Assembly: GCA_913775715.1 (NCBI GenBank)
Contig: CAJYMC010000007.1
Span: 248,001-312,000, forward strand
From: an uncultured Exiguobacterium sp.
GTDB taxonomy: Bacteria > Bacillota > Bacilli > Exiguobacteriales > Exiguobacteriaceae
Reading direction: 5' to 3'
Length of the DNA: 64,000 bases
Below the pieces are notes generated by a model that did no database searches, was not told where the DNA came from, and saw only the letters and a program-made list of their open reading frames with translations. The position numbers and the translations under genes are program-made. Positions 30,076 through 38,217 of this stretch are shown here, piece after piece; within the stretch, counting starts at the first letter, position 1, and each line of letters starts with the position of its first letter.

Positions 30076-30099
30076 TATTCAAAAAAGGAGGAATTTGAG

Positions 30100-31380
30100 A
30101 TGAAATTACCACGCGGTACGTTTGATGTCCTTCCAGGAACCGTCGAACGCTGGCAGTACATCGAGCAACAATTACGTGACATCAGTAAGCGTTACAACTA
30201 TAAGGAAATCCGGACACCGATTTTTGAGGAGACAGAACTCTTCAAACGTGGCGTCGGTGAGACGACGGATATCGTTCAAAAAGAGATGTTCATGCTTGAG
30301 AAACGCGGAAAAGACCAGTTGACGTTACGCCCAGAAGGAACGGCTGCCGTCGTTCGTTCATTCGTGACGAACAAACTATTCGGTTCACCGAACCAACCGA
30401 CGAAATTGTTCTATATCGGACCGATGTTTCGTTATGAACGTCCACAAGCAGGTCGTTTCCGTCAGCTTCACCAATACGGAGTCGAAGCACTCGGTAGTGA
30501 ACAACCGGCAATCGATGCAGAGGTCATCAGTCTTGCGATGAGCATCTACCGTTCATTCGGATTGAAGCACCTCAAGCTCGTCATCAATACACTTGGCGAT
30601 AACGAAAGCCGCGCCGCACACCGGGCAGCACTCGTCGATCACTTCAAACCGGTCGTTCACGACTTGTGTCAGGACTGTCAGAATCGTCTCGAAACGAATC
30701 CACTTCGTGTCCTTGACTGTAAGGTCGACCGCGATCACCCGAGCATGGCAACAGCACCATCGATTCTCGATTACTTAAACCCGGCATCAAAAGCTTACTT
30801 CGACGAAGTATTGCTTCACTTAGATGCACTTGGCATCGAGTATGTCGTTGATCCAACGCTCGTTCGCGGAATCGATTATTACAATCACACGGCGTTCGAG
30901 ATCATGTCAGAAGCAGAAGGTTTCGGAGCGATCACGACACTATGTGGCGGTGGACGATATAACGGTCTCGTCGAACAGATTGGTGGACCGGCAACACCGG
31001 GAATCGGATTCGGAATCGGTATCGAGCGTTTATTAATGGCGCTTGAGAATGAGAACGTCTTACCGGCAGTCGATGATCAAATCGATGTCTTCATCGTCGC
31101 GCAAGGCAGTGACGAAGTCGAAAAGACGGCAACACGTCTCTTACAATTGATGCGTCTCGAAGGACTTGTCGCGGATCGGGATTATCTCGGTCGGAAGTTC
31201 AAAGGACAATTTAAAGCGGCGGATCGCTTGAAAGCACGTTACACGGTCATCCTCGGGGATGAAGAAGTCGAGCGTGGTGCAGCGGCGCTGAAGAACATGG
31301 CTACAGGGGAACAGACGGACGTTCCGTTATCAGCAGTCGCTGATACGATCGTCGCGAAATTAAAGGAGGAAGAACAATGA
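30100..31380 (+). CDS. hisS: Histidine-tRNA ligase
   Basis: 426 residues from ATG 30100, which has AAAAGGAGG 8 nt upstream; the longer frame from 29995 runs through the T-box terminator and is rejected. A class II synthetase: motif 2 region [37 protein letters not shown], the His-specific [15 protein letters not shown] and [14 protein letters not shown], motif 3 [15 protein letters not shown], and a C-terminal anticodon-binding domain (about 330-426). The stop overlaps the aspS start (ATGA), so both are controlled by the same T-box. Confidence 0.97.
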   Translation: MKLPRGTFDVLPGTVERWQYIEQQLRDISKRYNYKEIRTPIFEETELFKRGVGETTDIVQKEMFMLEKRGKDQLTLRPEGTAAVVRSFVTNKLFGSPNQPTKLFYIGPMFRYERPQAGRFRQLHQYGVEALGSEQPAIDAEVISLAMSIYRSFGLKHLKLVINTLGDNESRAAHRAALVDHFKPVVHDLCQDCQNRLETNPLRVLDCKVDRDHPSMATAPSILDYLNPASKAYFDEVLLHLDALGIEYVVDPTLVRGIDYYNHTAFEIMSEAEGFGAITTLCGGGRYNGLVEQIGGPATPGIGFGIGIERLLMALENENVLPAVDDQIDVFIVAQGSDEVEKTATRLLQLMRLEGLVADRDYLGRKFKGQFKAADRLKARYTVILGDEEVERGAAALKNMATGEQTDVPLSAVADTIVAKLKEEEQ

Positions 31381-33143
31381 TCGGACGCACGCATATGAAC
31401 GGTCAGGTGACGGAAGAAGTCATCGGACAACACGTTCAACTTAAAGGATGGGTTCAAAAACGACGTGACTTAGGAGGATTAATCTTCCTAGATCTGCGCG
31501 ACCGTAGCGGTATCGTCCAAATCGTCTTCCAACCGGAAAACGAGCAGGCGCACCGCCTTGCGGAATCCATTCGTTCAGAGTATGTCCTCGACATCAAAGG
31601 GCACGTCATCGCCCGTGAGAATCCGAATCCGAACATCCCGACTGGACAAGTCGAGGTCGTCGCGGATGAAGTCGTCATTTTGAACGCAGCGAAGATGACA
31701 CCATTCCCGATCAGTGAAGAAGCAGAACAGACGTCAGAAGATTTACGTCTCAAATATCGTTATCTCGACTTGCGTCGTCCGTCGCTCCAAGAGACATTCC
31801 GTCTCCGTTCGAAAGCGTCGAACATCATGCGGAACTTCCTCGATGAGCAAGACTTCCTAGAAGTCGAGACACCAATCTTAACGAAATCAACACCAGAAGG
31901 CGCACGTGACTATCTCGTTCCGAGTCGTGTTCACCCAGGTGAGTTCTATGCCTTGCCACAATCACCGCAATTGTTCAAACAATTGCTGATGGTGTCTGGT
32001 TTTGAGCGCTATTTCCAAATTGCGCGTTGTTTCCGTGACGAAGACTTACGGGCAGACCGTCAACCTGAATTCACGCAAGTCGATATCGAGACGAGCTTCA
32101 TGGACATCGAAGACTTGTATGCGATGATGGAGTCGATGATGACGCGTGTTATGAAAGAAACACTAGGCAAAGACATCGTGACACCATTCCCACGGATGCC
32201 GTATGCGGAAGCGATGAGCCGGTATGGTTCGGATAAACCGGATACACGCTTCGGTCTCGAATTGATTGATGTCGCGGAAGCCGTCAAAGGGGCAGGATTC
32301 AAAGTATTCGATATGGCACTAGAAGCAGGTGGCGAAGTCAAAGCCTTGAACGTCAAAGGTGCAGCTGAGCGCTTCTCGCGGAAAGACATCGATAAGTTAC
32401 AAGAATTCACGGCGATCTATGGTGCAAAAGGTCTCGCGTGGGTCAAAGTGACAGCCGAAGGATTGAATGGTCCGATCGCGAAATTCTTCGACGAAGAAGC
32501 AACTGCTCGCCTGACAGCGGCGACAGATGCGGAAGCAGGCGACTTATTGTTGTTCATCGCAGCAAAAGCATCAATCGTAGCAGACAGCTTAGGTGCGCTC
32601 CGTCAGAAGTTAGCGAAGGAACTGGACTTGATTGATGAGTCGGTCTTCAACTTCCTTTGGGTGACGGACTTCCCACTCGTCACGTACGAAGAAGAAGAGG
32701 GTCGTTTCTATGCGAACCACCACCCATTCACGATGCCACGTCGTGAAGATCTCGAATTGCTCGAGACGGATCCTGGAAAAGTTCTCGCAGTCGCGTATGA
32801 CCTCGTCTTGAACGGATACGAGCTCGGCGGTGGATCACAACGGATCTACGAACGGGATATCCAAGAGCGGATGTTCAAGTTGCTTGGCTTCACAGAAGAA
32901 GAAGCAAACGAGCAGTTCGGTTTCTTGATGGAAGCATTCGAATACGGAACACCACCACATGCGGGGATCGCACTTGGTCTAGACCGTCTCGTCATGTTAC
33001 TCGCAGGACGTTCAAACTTGCGTGATACGATCGCCTTCCCGAAAACAGCATCAGCAAGCGATCTGTTGACGGCAGCACCAAGCCCAGTCTCGGATGCACA
33101 ATTAAACGATCTCTCGATTCGAACAGCAGTCAAACAATCGTAA
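31377..33143 (+). CDS. aspS: Aspartate-tRNA ligase (bacterial type)
   Basis: 588 residues. N-terminal OB-fold anticodon domain (about 1-105), class II core with [46 protein letters not shown] and [15 protein letters not shown], and the bacterial GAD insertion (about 290-410). The 4-nt overlap with hisS implies translational coupling. If the T-box upstream reads an Asp codon, this gene would be the one whose charging level is sensed. I did not try to decide between discriminating and non-discriminating forms. Confidence 0.97.
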   Translation: MIGRTHMNGQVTEEVIGQHVQLKGWVQKRRDLGGLIFLDLRDRSGIVQIVFQPENEQAHRLAESIRSEYVLDIKGHVIARENPNPNIPTGQVEVVADEVVILNAAKMTPFPISEEAEQTSEDLRLKYRYLDLRRPSLQETFRLRSKASNIMRNFLDEQDFLEVETPILTKSTPEGARDYLVPSRVHPGEFYALPQSPQLFKQLLMVSGFERYFQIARCFRDEDLRADRQPEFTQVDIETSFMDIEDLYAMMESMMTRVMKETLGKDIVTPFPRMPYAEAMSRYGSDKPDTRFGLELIDVAEAVKGAGFKVFDMALEAGGEVKALNVKGAAERFSRKDIDKLQEFTAIYGAKGLAWVKVTAEGLNGPIAKFFDEEATARLTAATDAEAGDLLLFIAAKASIVADSLGALRQKLAKELDLIDESVFNFLWVTDFPLVTYEEEEGRFYANHHPFTMPRREDLELLETDPGKVLAVAYDLVLNGYELGGGSQRIYERDIQERMFKLLGFTEEEANEQFGFLMEAFEYGTPPHAGIALGLDRLVMLLAGRSNLRDTIAFPKTASASDLLTAAPSPVSDAQLNDLSIRTAVKQS

Positions 33144-33150
33144 GACACGA

Positions 33151-33187
33151 CAAGCGAATCTTCCGGTATGGGAGGTTCGCTTGTTTC
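33151..33187 (+). terminator. Terminator-like hairpin after aspS
   Basis: A 14-bp stem, CAAGCGAATCTTCC with GGGAGGTTCGCTTG (G-U pairs included), 5-nt loop. The T-run is poor (TTTC), so termination may be partial. Confidence 0.65.
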
Positions 33188-33205
33188 ATGAAGGAGGACA
33201 AACGG

Positions 33206-33790
33206 ATGGAACGACAGTTTTTTGAGCGGTCTCCGGTTGAAGTCGGTCCAGACTTCTTAGGAACACAAATCACCGTCGATGAGGTGACGATGCGGATCGT
33301 TGAGGTCGAAGCCTATCTCGGTCCTCACGATCAAGCAGCGCATTCGTTTTCCGGAAAACCAACGAAACGGACGGCACCGATGTTCGGTCCACCGGGACAT
33401 CTCTATGTGTATTTCACATATGGTATGCATCACTGCATGAATATCGTTTGTGGACATGAAGGGGAAGGATACGGACTGTTGTTACGAGGTGCGGAAATCA
33501 TCAGTGGGCACGACCTCGTCGCTGAACGTCGTTTTGGTTGTTCCTACGCAGAGTTGACGGCGGCGCAACGACGCAATCTCGTCAATGGACCGGCAAAACT
33601 GTGCCAAGGATTCGGTCTAACGACAGCGGATTCAGGTCAGGATCTTTATCAAACCCGGTTTCGACTTGTTGCCGACCCGGTCGATGCGATCGTCCAGACG
33701 ACACGGATCGGTATTCCGAACGCAGGAGAAGCGACAGCCTATCCATGGCGGTTTTATGTAGAGGCGAGTGCAGGGGTCAGTAAACGTTAA
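33206..33790 (+). CDS. AAG-type 3-methyladenine DNA glycosylase
   Basis: 194 residues from ATG 33206 with AAGGAGG 8 nt upstream (the ATG at 33188 precedes that site). Alkyladenine glycosylases flip out and excise alkylated or deaminated purines. The catalytic Glu lies in IVEVEAYLGPHDQAAHSF; GPPGHLYVYFTYGMHHCMNIV carries the intercalating Tyr region, and NGPAKLCQGFG is the conserved C-terminal loop. The gene lies between aspS and tcdA, where Bacillus has no such gene, and is followed by a strong bidirectional terminator. Confidence 0.93.
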   Translation: MERQFFERSPVEVGPDFLGTQITVDEVTMRIVEVEAYLGPHDQAAHSFSGKPTKRTAPMFGPPGHLYVYFTYGMHHCMNIVCGHEGEGYGLLLRGAEIISGHDLVAERRFGCSYAELTAAQRRNLVNGPAKLCQGFGLTTADSGQDLYQTRFRLVADPVDAIVQTTRIGIPNAGEATAYPWRFYVEASAGVSKR

Positions 33791-33828
33791 AAGATGGACG
33801 CTCCCGTGAGGAAGCGTCCATCTTTTAT
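33791..33828. terminator. Bidirectional terminator between the glycosylase and the small minus-strand ORF
   Basis: AAGATGGACGCT pairs with AGCGTCCATCTT, with A and T tracts on the outer sides. Its right edge overlaps the last codon of the minus-strand small ORF. Confidence 0.85.
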
Positions 33829-33944
33829 TTAGGATTATTGATTGATTTTTTTGCTTGTTGTTTTTTATAGAATTTATAGACGATTGGTCCAACCGTCGTT
33901 ACAAGCGTCACTAGTGTTCTGAGTTTGCCGCGTTTTGCTGCCAT
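33825..33944 (-). CDS. Small basic protein of 39 residues, unknown function
   Basis: A short frame on the minus strand, MAAKRGKLRTLVTLVTTVGP followed by IVYKFYKKQQAKKSINNPK. It has a hydrophobic centre (about residues 10-24) between strongly basic ends, consistent with a peripheral or single-pass small membrane protein. GAGGAG lies 11 nt before the ATG. It ends inside a strong bidirectional terminator and is divergent from the CRY-DASH gene. I do not recognise a family. It could be spurious, but the ribosome site, termination signal and amphipathic pattern support it. Confidence 0.6.
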   Translation of the reverse strand: MAAKRGKLRTLVTLVTTVGPIVYKFYKKQQAKKSINNPK

Positions 33945-34080
33945 TGATCCATTCACTCCTCTGGTTTGTTGTATTAATCATATTCCACGAAAACAACTTC
34001 TTAAAACCTCATCGGCACATCAAGTGGTTTTCCAACTACCTTGGTCGGGTCATAGTATAAGGAGAAGGGAGTCGATCAAT

Positions 34081-35265
34081 ATGGGAGCAGTTGTTTGGTA
34101 TCGTCATGATTTACGTGTCGATGATCATGAGGCGCTTCGGAGTGCGTGTGAAGAACAGGAAGTGATTCGTGCCGTATACGTTAAACAGCAAAAGAAACAG
34201 GATTTCAAAAGAGGGACACAACAAGCGAAGTTCGAACAAGAAACATTAGAGAACCTAGCCGATCACCTGTCTCAAATCGGAATCACGTTAGATATTTTAG
34301 AGGGGAAGGTGCATGAGGCACTCAATTCTTATCTCCAAGCGGATGATACCGTCTATTTTCATAAGATGACCGGAACAGAAGAAGCGGCAAGTGAGCAGTA
34401 TATCGAAGACAGATATACCGTCCGTTCTTTTGAGACGCAGACATTACATCGCCGGGATGATATCGGAAGTGATGAATTAAAGCGGGTCTTTACGGCATTT
34501 CGAAAACGGGTCGAGGCGAAAGGGACCTTCTATGATCCACTCGATCCGCCAATCGGCATCCAGTTGATAAAAGAGGAATCAGTCGAAGCGAATCCGGAGA
34601 TCGCGTTCCCGTTCCGCGGTGGAGAATCAGCGGGAAGGGCACGCCTTCAGGAATACCTTGACGAGCCTGTCTTCACCTATAAAGAAACACGGAATGGGTT
34701 CTTACGAAATGATTCCTCGAAGCTGTCTGCCTGGCTAGCGAACGGGTCACTCTCACCGCGTCGCATCATGGCTGAATTGCAGGAAGCCGAGCGAAGAAAA
34801 GGAGCGAATGAATCGACGTACTGGTTGTATTTCGAACTGTTATGGCGTGACTTCTTCCATTTGACGATGCGTGAGACAGGAAGCCGTCTGTTCCGGTCGC
34901 GTGGATTACAGGAAGGACAACGCACGTGGAAGACGGACCAGCTAGCTGTCGAACGTTGGATAGAAGGAAAGACCGGTGTGCCGTTCGTAGATGCCTTCAT
35001 GAACGAGATTCGCGAGACGGGATGGATGTCGAATCGCGGCAGGCAGATCGTTGCCAGTTATCTGATTCATGAATTAAAGCAGGACTGGCGCATCGGAGCG
35101 CGATATTTCGAACAACAGTTGATCGACTATGATGTCGCTTCGAACTATGGCAACTGGGCGTTCATCGCGGGTGTTGGGAATGCAACACGCACACCACGAT
35201 TTGATCCCGCATTCCAACAACAACGATATGATCCGAATCAACAGTTCACGAAACGTTGGACCTAA
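34081..35265 (+). CDS. DASH-type cryptochrome/photolyase family protein, short C-terminus
   Basis: 394 residues from ATG 34081 (GGGAG 9 nt upstream); the frame upstream to 33925 is not coding-like and has no start signal. Residues 1-130 form the photolyase N-terminal alpha/beta domain (VVWYRHDLRVDDHEAL). The FAD-binding helical domain has WLYFELLWRDFFH, GKTGVPFVDAFMNEIRETGW, MSNRGRQIVASYLIHEL, and DYDVASNYGNWAFIAGVGNAT, all DASH-like. CRY-DASH proteins bind FAD and folate and repair CPDs mainly in ssDNA. The protein stops at QQFTKRWT, just where family members continue with a W-x-PEL segment, so it may be about 30 or more residues shorter. Confidence 0.88.
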   Translation: MGAVVWYRHDLRVDDHEALRSACEEQEVIRAVYVKQQKKQDFKRGTQQAKFEQETLENLADHLSQIGITLDILEGKVHEALNSYLQADDTVYFHKMTGTEEAASEQYIEDRYTVRSFETQTLHRRDDIGSDELKRVFTAFRKRVEAKGTFYDPLDPPIGIQLIKEESVEANPEIAFPFRGGESAGRARLQEYLDEPVFTYKETRNGFLRNDSSKLSAWLANGSLSPRRIMAELQEAERRKGANESTYWLYFELLWRDFFHLTMRETGSRLFRSRGLQEGQRTWKTDQLAVERWIEGKTGVPFVDAFMNEIRETGWMSNRGRQIVASYLIHELKQDWRIGARYFEQQLIDYDVASNYGNWAFIAGVGNATRTPRFDPAFQQQRYDPNQQFTKRWT

Positions 35266-35296
35266 AAAAAGCATCTTTTTCTGGAGTGGGAAGTAG

Positions 35297-35325
35297 TTGC
35301 ATTTCAGAGGGGAGGATGCTATATT
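35297..35325 (+). promoter_or_regulatory. Promoter of 6S RNA
   Basis: TTGCAT, 17-nt spacer, TATATT. The predicted start at about 35332 coincides with the 5' arm of the 6S closing stem. Confidence 0.75.
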
Positions 35326-35331
35326 AAATGC

Positions 35332-35535
35332 ATCAGATGGGGTTCCTGAATTGTACGAGAGCCGCCTTTTATCTTTGAGCCACTCTTTTTTGATAGGGAG
35401 TTTGACGTTCCAACTAGTAGTACATGCCTCGTAACATAGCAGGAGGACGTACGAATAGGAATCGGATAAGACACCCACCTGCACAGCAGGTTCAAAAATA
35501 AGGTATCGACACGGCACTTCGGGTCCCATCGTCTT
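35332..35535 (+). ncRNA. ssrS: 6S RNA (SsrS/BsrA-like)
   Basis: About 200 nt in a 357-nt gene-free stretch between the CRY-DASH gene and tcdA. The ends close on each other (GATGGG at 35336-35341 with CCCATC at 35525-35530). Inner segments such as TTTTATCTTTGAGCC, AGGAGGACGTACGAATAGG, AAGACACCCACCTG and AGGTATCGACACGGC resemble Bacillus 6S-1 RNA as I remember it. In Bacillus bsrA also sits beside aspS and yrvM (tcdA). 6S RNA mimics an open promoter and sequesters vegetative RNA polymerase. The rest of the gap holds only its promoter, a weak hairpin and the tcdA promoter. The 3' end is approximate. Confidence 0.8.
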
Positions 35536-35553
35536 ATTATTTTATTGTTTGAC

Positions 35554-35575
35554 ACGTCGCATGACGTTTTTTTTT
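35554..35575 (+). terminator. Possible terminator after 6S RNA
   Basis: A short ACGTC / GACGT hairpin with a 4-nt loop followed by nine T. It could end 6S read-through transcription just upstream of the tcdA promoter. Confidence 0.5.
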
Positions 35576-35576
35576 A

Positions 35577-35585
35577 TGATATAAT
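35577..35585 (+). promoter_or_regulatory. Extended -10 promoter of tcdA
   Basis: TGATATAAT, a perfect TGn extended -10, 37 nt before the tcdA ATG. A TTGACA at 35549 is too far upstream (25 nt) to act as its -35. Confidence 0.6.
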
Positions 35586-35622
35586 TCCGAGTAAAACAGT
35601 ATGAGTATTGTGAGGTTATGAG

Positions 35623-36387
35623 ATGTTACATCAATTTTCGCGTAATGAACTAGCAATCGGTAAAACGGGACTTGACGCATTGGCATCCAAGTCCGTCGCT
35701 ATTCTGGGTATCGGTGGTGTTGGATCGTTCTCAGCAGAAGCACTTGCCCGCAGTGGCGTAGGTCGTTTGATTCTCGTTGATAAGGATGATATCGACATCA
35801 CGAACGTCAACCGACAAATCCATGCTTTGCTTCCGACGGTCGGTCAACCGAAGGTTGATGCGATGGCAGAACGTCTTGCATTAATCAATCCGGATCTTGA
35901 GATCGTTCGCTTGAAGATGTTCTACAATGAAGAGACATTCGAGTCGTTCTTTGAACAGCAACCGGATTATGTCATCGATGCATCGGACACGGTTTCATTC
36001 AAGATTCACTTGATTCAAGAATGTAAGAAACGTAACATCCCGATCATCTCAAGCATGGGGATGGCGAACAAGATGGATCCGACACGCATCAAGATCGTTG
36101 ACATCAAAGATACAAGTTATGATCCACTAGCGAAGGTCATTCGGACGAAACTCCGGAAAGCCGGCATCCATAAAGGTGTTCCTGTCGTCTTCTCCGATGA
36201 ACCACCCGTTAAGATCATCGAAGAAGTCCGTCAAGTCGTCGGGAACGATGCGGCTGCAATTCGTAAGGCAAAGATGCCGCCAAGTTCAAATGCGTTCGTT
36301 CCATCAGTTGGTGGATTGATCGCAGCGAGCTACGTCATCAATGAGATCGTCCGTGAAGCCGGCGTGACGATCGAACGCGTTCGTTAA
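35623..36387 (+). CDS. tcdA: tRNA threonylcarbamoyladenosine dehydratase TcdA
   Basis: 254 residues, ThiF/E1-like. TcdA uses ATP to cyclise t6A37 to ct6A in ANN-decoding tRNAs. The Rossmann ATP-binding motif AILGIGGVGSFSAEALARSGVG is at about residues 24-45, followed by LVDKDDIDITNVNRQ (adenylation-site region) and a C-terminal SNAFVPSVGGLIAASYVI. GAGG lies 7 nt before the ATG. Known as YrvM in Bacillus, where it also lies next to 6S RNA. Confidence 0.93.
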   Translation: MLHQFSRNELAIGKTGLDALASKSVAILGIGGVGSFSAEALARSGVGRLILVDKDDIDITNVNRQIHALLPTVGQPKVDAMAERLALINPDLEIVRLKMFYNEETFESFFEQQPDYVIDASDTVSFKIHLIQECKKRNIPIISSMGMANKMDPTRIKIVDIKDTSYDPLAKVIRTKLRKAGIHKGVPVVFSDEPPVKIIEEVRQVVGNDAAAIRKAKMPPSSNAFVPSVGGLIAASYVINEIVREAGVTIERVR

Positions 36388-36414
36388 AAAAAGCGACCTT
36401 ATGGTCGCTTTTTC
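36386..36414. terminator. Bidirectional terminator between tcdA and rarA
   Basis: AAAAAGCGACC / GGTCGCTTTTT with a TTAT loop; it works in both directions between convergent genes. Confidence 0.9.
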
Positions 36415-37736
36415 TGATGTGTGGCTGTTTGTTTGTTCCAAAAATCAAGACGAGCTTGCAGTTGTTTCTCAAAACCGCGTGGGCTTGGACGATAAAAGAC
36501 CGGTTTTGTCCGGGCAAGGTTTTCGGGCCAGTAATTCTGTGGCACATAGGCATGTTCGAACTCGTGTGGATATTGATAGGTGACGCCATTACCAAGTGCC
36601 GCTGCTCCCGGATGATGGGCATCGCGCAAATGTGGCGGTACCGGACCACCGTCTGAACGGCGAACGAGGGTCAATGCTTGATCAATCGCTGAGATGACAG
36701 CATTCGATTTCGGTGCCGTCGCGAGATATAAGACCGTTTCAGCAAGCGGAATCCGTGCTTCTGGGAAACCGACGTATTCACAAGCACGTGCGCAGGCATC
36801 GACCATCAATAACGCTTGCGGATCAGACAGACCGATGTCTTCTGCCGCATGGACGTAGAGACGCCGTACGATGAAGCGCGGACTTTCGCCCGCTTCAATC
36901 ATGACGGCGAGCCAGTAGAGCGCAGCGTCAGGATCGGAACCGCGAATCGATTTAATGAAGGCGGAGATGACATCGTAATGACGATCGCCGTCCTTGTCGT
37001 ACTTCAATGCTTTTTGCTGAATCGATTCCTCGGCGACAGCAAGGTCGATCGTGATTTGACCATCGATTTCCGGTGTCGTTAAGACCGCAAGTTCAAGCGC
37101 ATTCAATAATGCCCGGTAATCGCCATCCGACAACTTGACATAATGATCGATCGCGTCATCCGTGATCGTGATCGGATATTTGCCAAGACCACGCTCCGTG
37201 TCCTTCAGGGTCCGATCGAGGACGATCCGTAAGTCATCTGCTGTCGGAGGTTCGAAACGAAAAACCGTTGCCCGCGATAAGAGCGCGGCATTGACCTCAA
37301 AACTCGGATTTTCAGTCGTTGCTCCAATCAACGTGATCGTACCCGCTTCAAGCGCCGGAAGTAAGGCGTCTTGTTGCATCTTATTGAATCGATGGATCTC
37401 ATCGAGAAAGAGAATCGTTTTTTGATCCTCGAACTGAAGACGGGCTTCGGCCGCTTTTAGAATTTCCCGTAATTGTTCCAGTTTTGCTGTGACCGCGTTC
37501 AATTGCTCGAACGCTGATTTCGTATAACTAGAAATGACGCGTGCGAGCGTCGTCTTACCGGTACCCGGTGGACCGTAAAAAATAACGGTTCCGAGACGAT
37601 CGGCTAAGATGGCACGCCGCAGGAGCGTCGTCTCTCCGATCAGATGGCGTTGTCCGACGATTTCATCCAGATTCTGAGGACGCATCCGATTCGCGAGCGG
37701 TCCGGCAGGTGATTGGGATTCAAATAAATGTGCCAT
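36399..37736 (-). CDS. rarA: Replication-associated recombination protein RarA (MgsA)
   Basis: 445 residues from the second ATG (37736; GGAG 9 nt upstream). The first ATG at 37742 is only about 3 nt from the ribosome site. A clamp-loader-like AAA+ ATPase acting at stalled forks: RMRPQNLDEIVGQRHLIG at the start, Walker A FYGPPGTGKTTLARVI, Walker B ILFLDEIHRFNKMQQDALLP, sensor 1 GATTENPSFEVN, then a tetramerisation domain ending with YQYPHEFEHAYVPQNYWPENL. Its last codons run into the shared terminator with tcdA. It is divergent from cymR with 57 nt between the starts. Confidence 0.95.
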   Translation of the reverse strand: MAHLFESQSPAGPLANRMRPQNLDEIVGQRHLIGETTLLRRAILADRLGTVIFYGPPGTGKTTLARVISSYTKSAFEQLNAVTAKLEQLREILKAAEARLQFEDQKTILFLDEIHRFNKMQQDALLPALEAGTITLIGATTENPSFEVNAALLSRATVFRFEPPTADDLRIVLDRTLKDTERGLGKYPITITDDAIDHYVKLSDGDYRALLNALELAVLTTPEIDGQITIDLAVAEESIQQKALKYDKDGDRHYDVISAFIKSIRGSDPDAALYWLAVMIEAGESPRFIVRRLYVHAAEDIGLSDPQALLMVDACARACEYVGFPEARIPLAETVLYLATAPKSNAVISAIDQALTLVRRSDGGPVPPHLRDAHHPGAAALGNGVTYQYPHEFEHAYVPQNYWPENLARTKPVFYRPSPRGFEKQLQARLDFWNKQTATHQKKRP

Positions 37737-37793
37737 ACACATACGCTCCTTCCACTTTTAGCTACTACTATACTAGAAAGGATGATCCTTCGC

Positions 37794-38204
37794 ATGATGA
37801 AAATCTCGACGAAAGGGCGATATGGTCTAACGATCATGATCGCACTCGCGAAAGAAGCTGAATCTAAACCATTATCCCTAAAAAAAATCGCACAGATGTA
37901 TGACCTATCTGAGCATTATCTCGAACAGTTGATTGCCCCCCTTCGTAATGGGGGTCTCGTCAAAAGTGTCCGTGGTGCTTATGGTGGGTATAAGCTCGGT
38001 CGTGAAGCACAAAACATCACAGCGGGTGAAATCATCCGCCTGCTTGAAGGACCACTCGTCGTCGTCGAAGGCGATGCGTGTGACGAGGTCACGAAGCGCA
38101 AACTGTGGGATAAAATCCAGCAAGCAGTCGATCAAGTACTCGATTCAACGACGCTACAAGACTTAGCGGAAGAAGAAGATACAGGATACATGTTCTATAT
38201 TTGA
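37794..38204 (+). CDS. cymR: Rrf2-family cysteine metabolism repressor CymR
   Basis: 136 residues from ATG 37794 (AAAGGA 11 nt upstream; a second ATG follows directly at 37797). The longer frame from 37728 overlaps rarA and is not used. The sequence KISTKGRYGLTIMIALAKE, LSEHYLEQLIAPLRNGGLVKS, VRGAYGGYKLG and TLQDLAEE...YMFYI is very close to Bacillus CymR. An N-terminal winged HTH binds DNA. The Rrf2 cluster cysteines are absent, as in CymR, which instead works with CysK. It probably regulates cysteine uptake and synthesis genes elsewhere. iscS follows 13 nt downstream. Confidence 0.95.
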   Translation: MMKISTKGRYGLTIMIALAKEAESKPLSLKKIAQMYDLSEHYLEQLIAPLRNGGLVKSVRGAYGGYKLGREAQNITAGEIIRLLEGPLVVVEGDACDEVTKRKLWDKIQQAVDQVLDSTTLQDLAEEEDTGYMFYI

Positions 38205-38217
38205 GAGGTGAAAACGA

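Noticed and set aside
29995..30099. Upstream in-frame extension of hisS
   Set aside because: It would translate the T-box and its terminator; ATG 30100 has a strong AAAAGGAGG site and the family's usual start.
33925..34080. N-terminal extension of the CRY-DASH frame
   Set aside because: No start signal, Cys/His-rich non-family sequence, and it overlaps the opposite small ORF; ATG 34081 begins at the conserved VVWYRHDLR.
35549..35554. TTGACA as -35 of the tcdA promoter
   Set aside because: It is 25 nt from TATAAT, too far; the extended -10 TGATATAAT is the better explanation.
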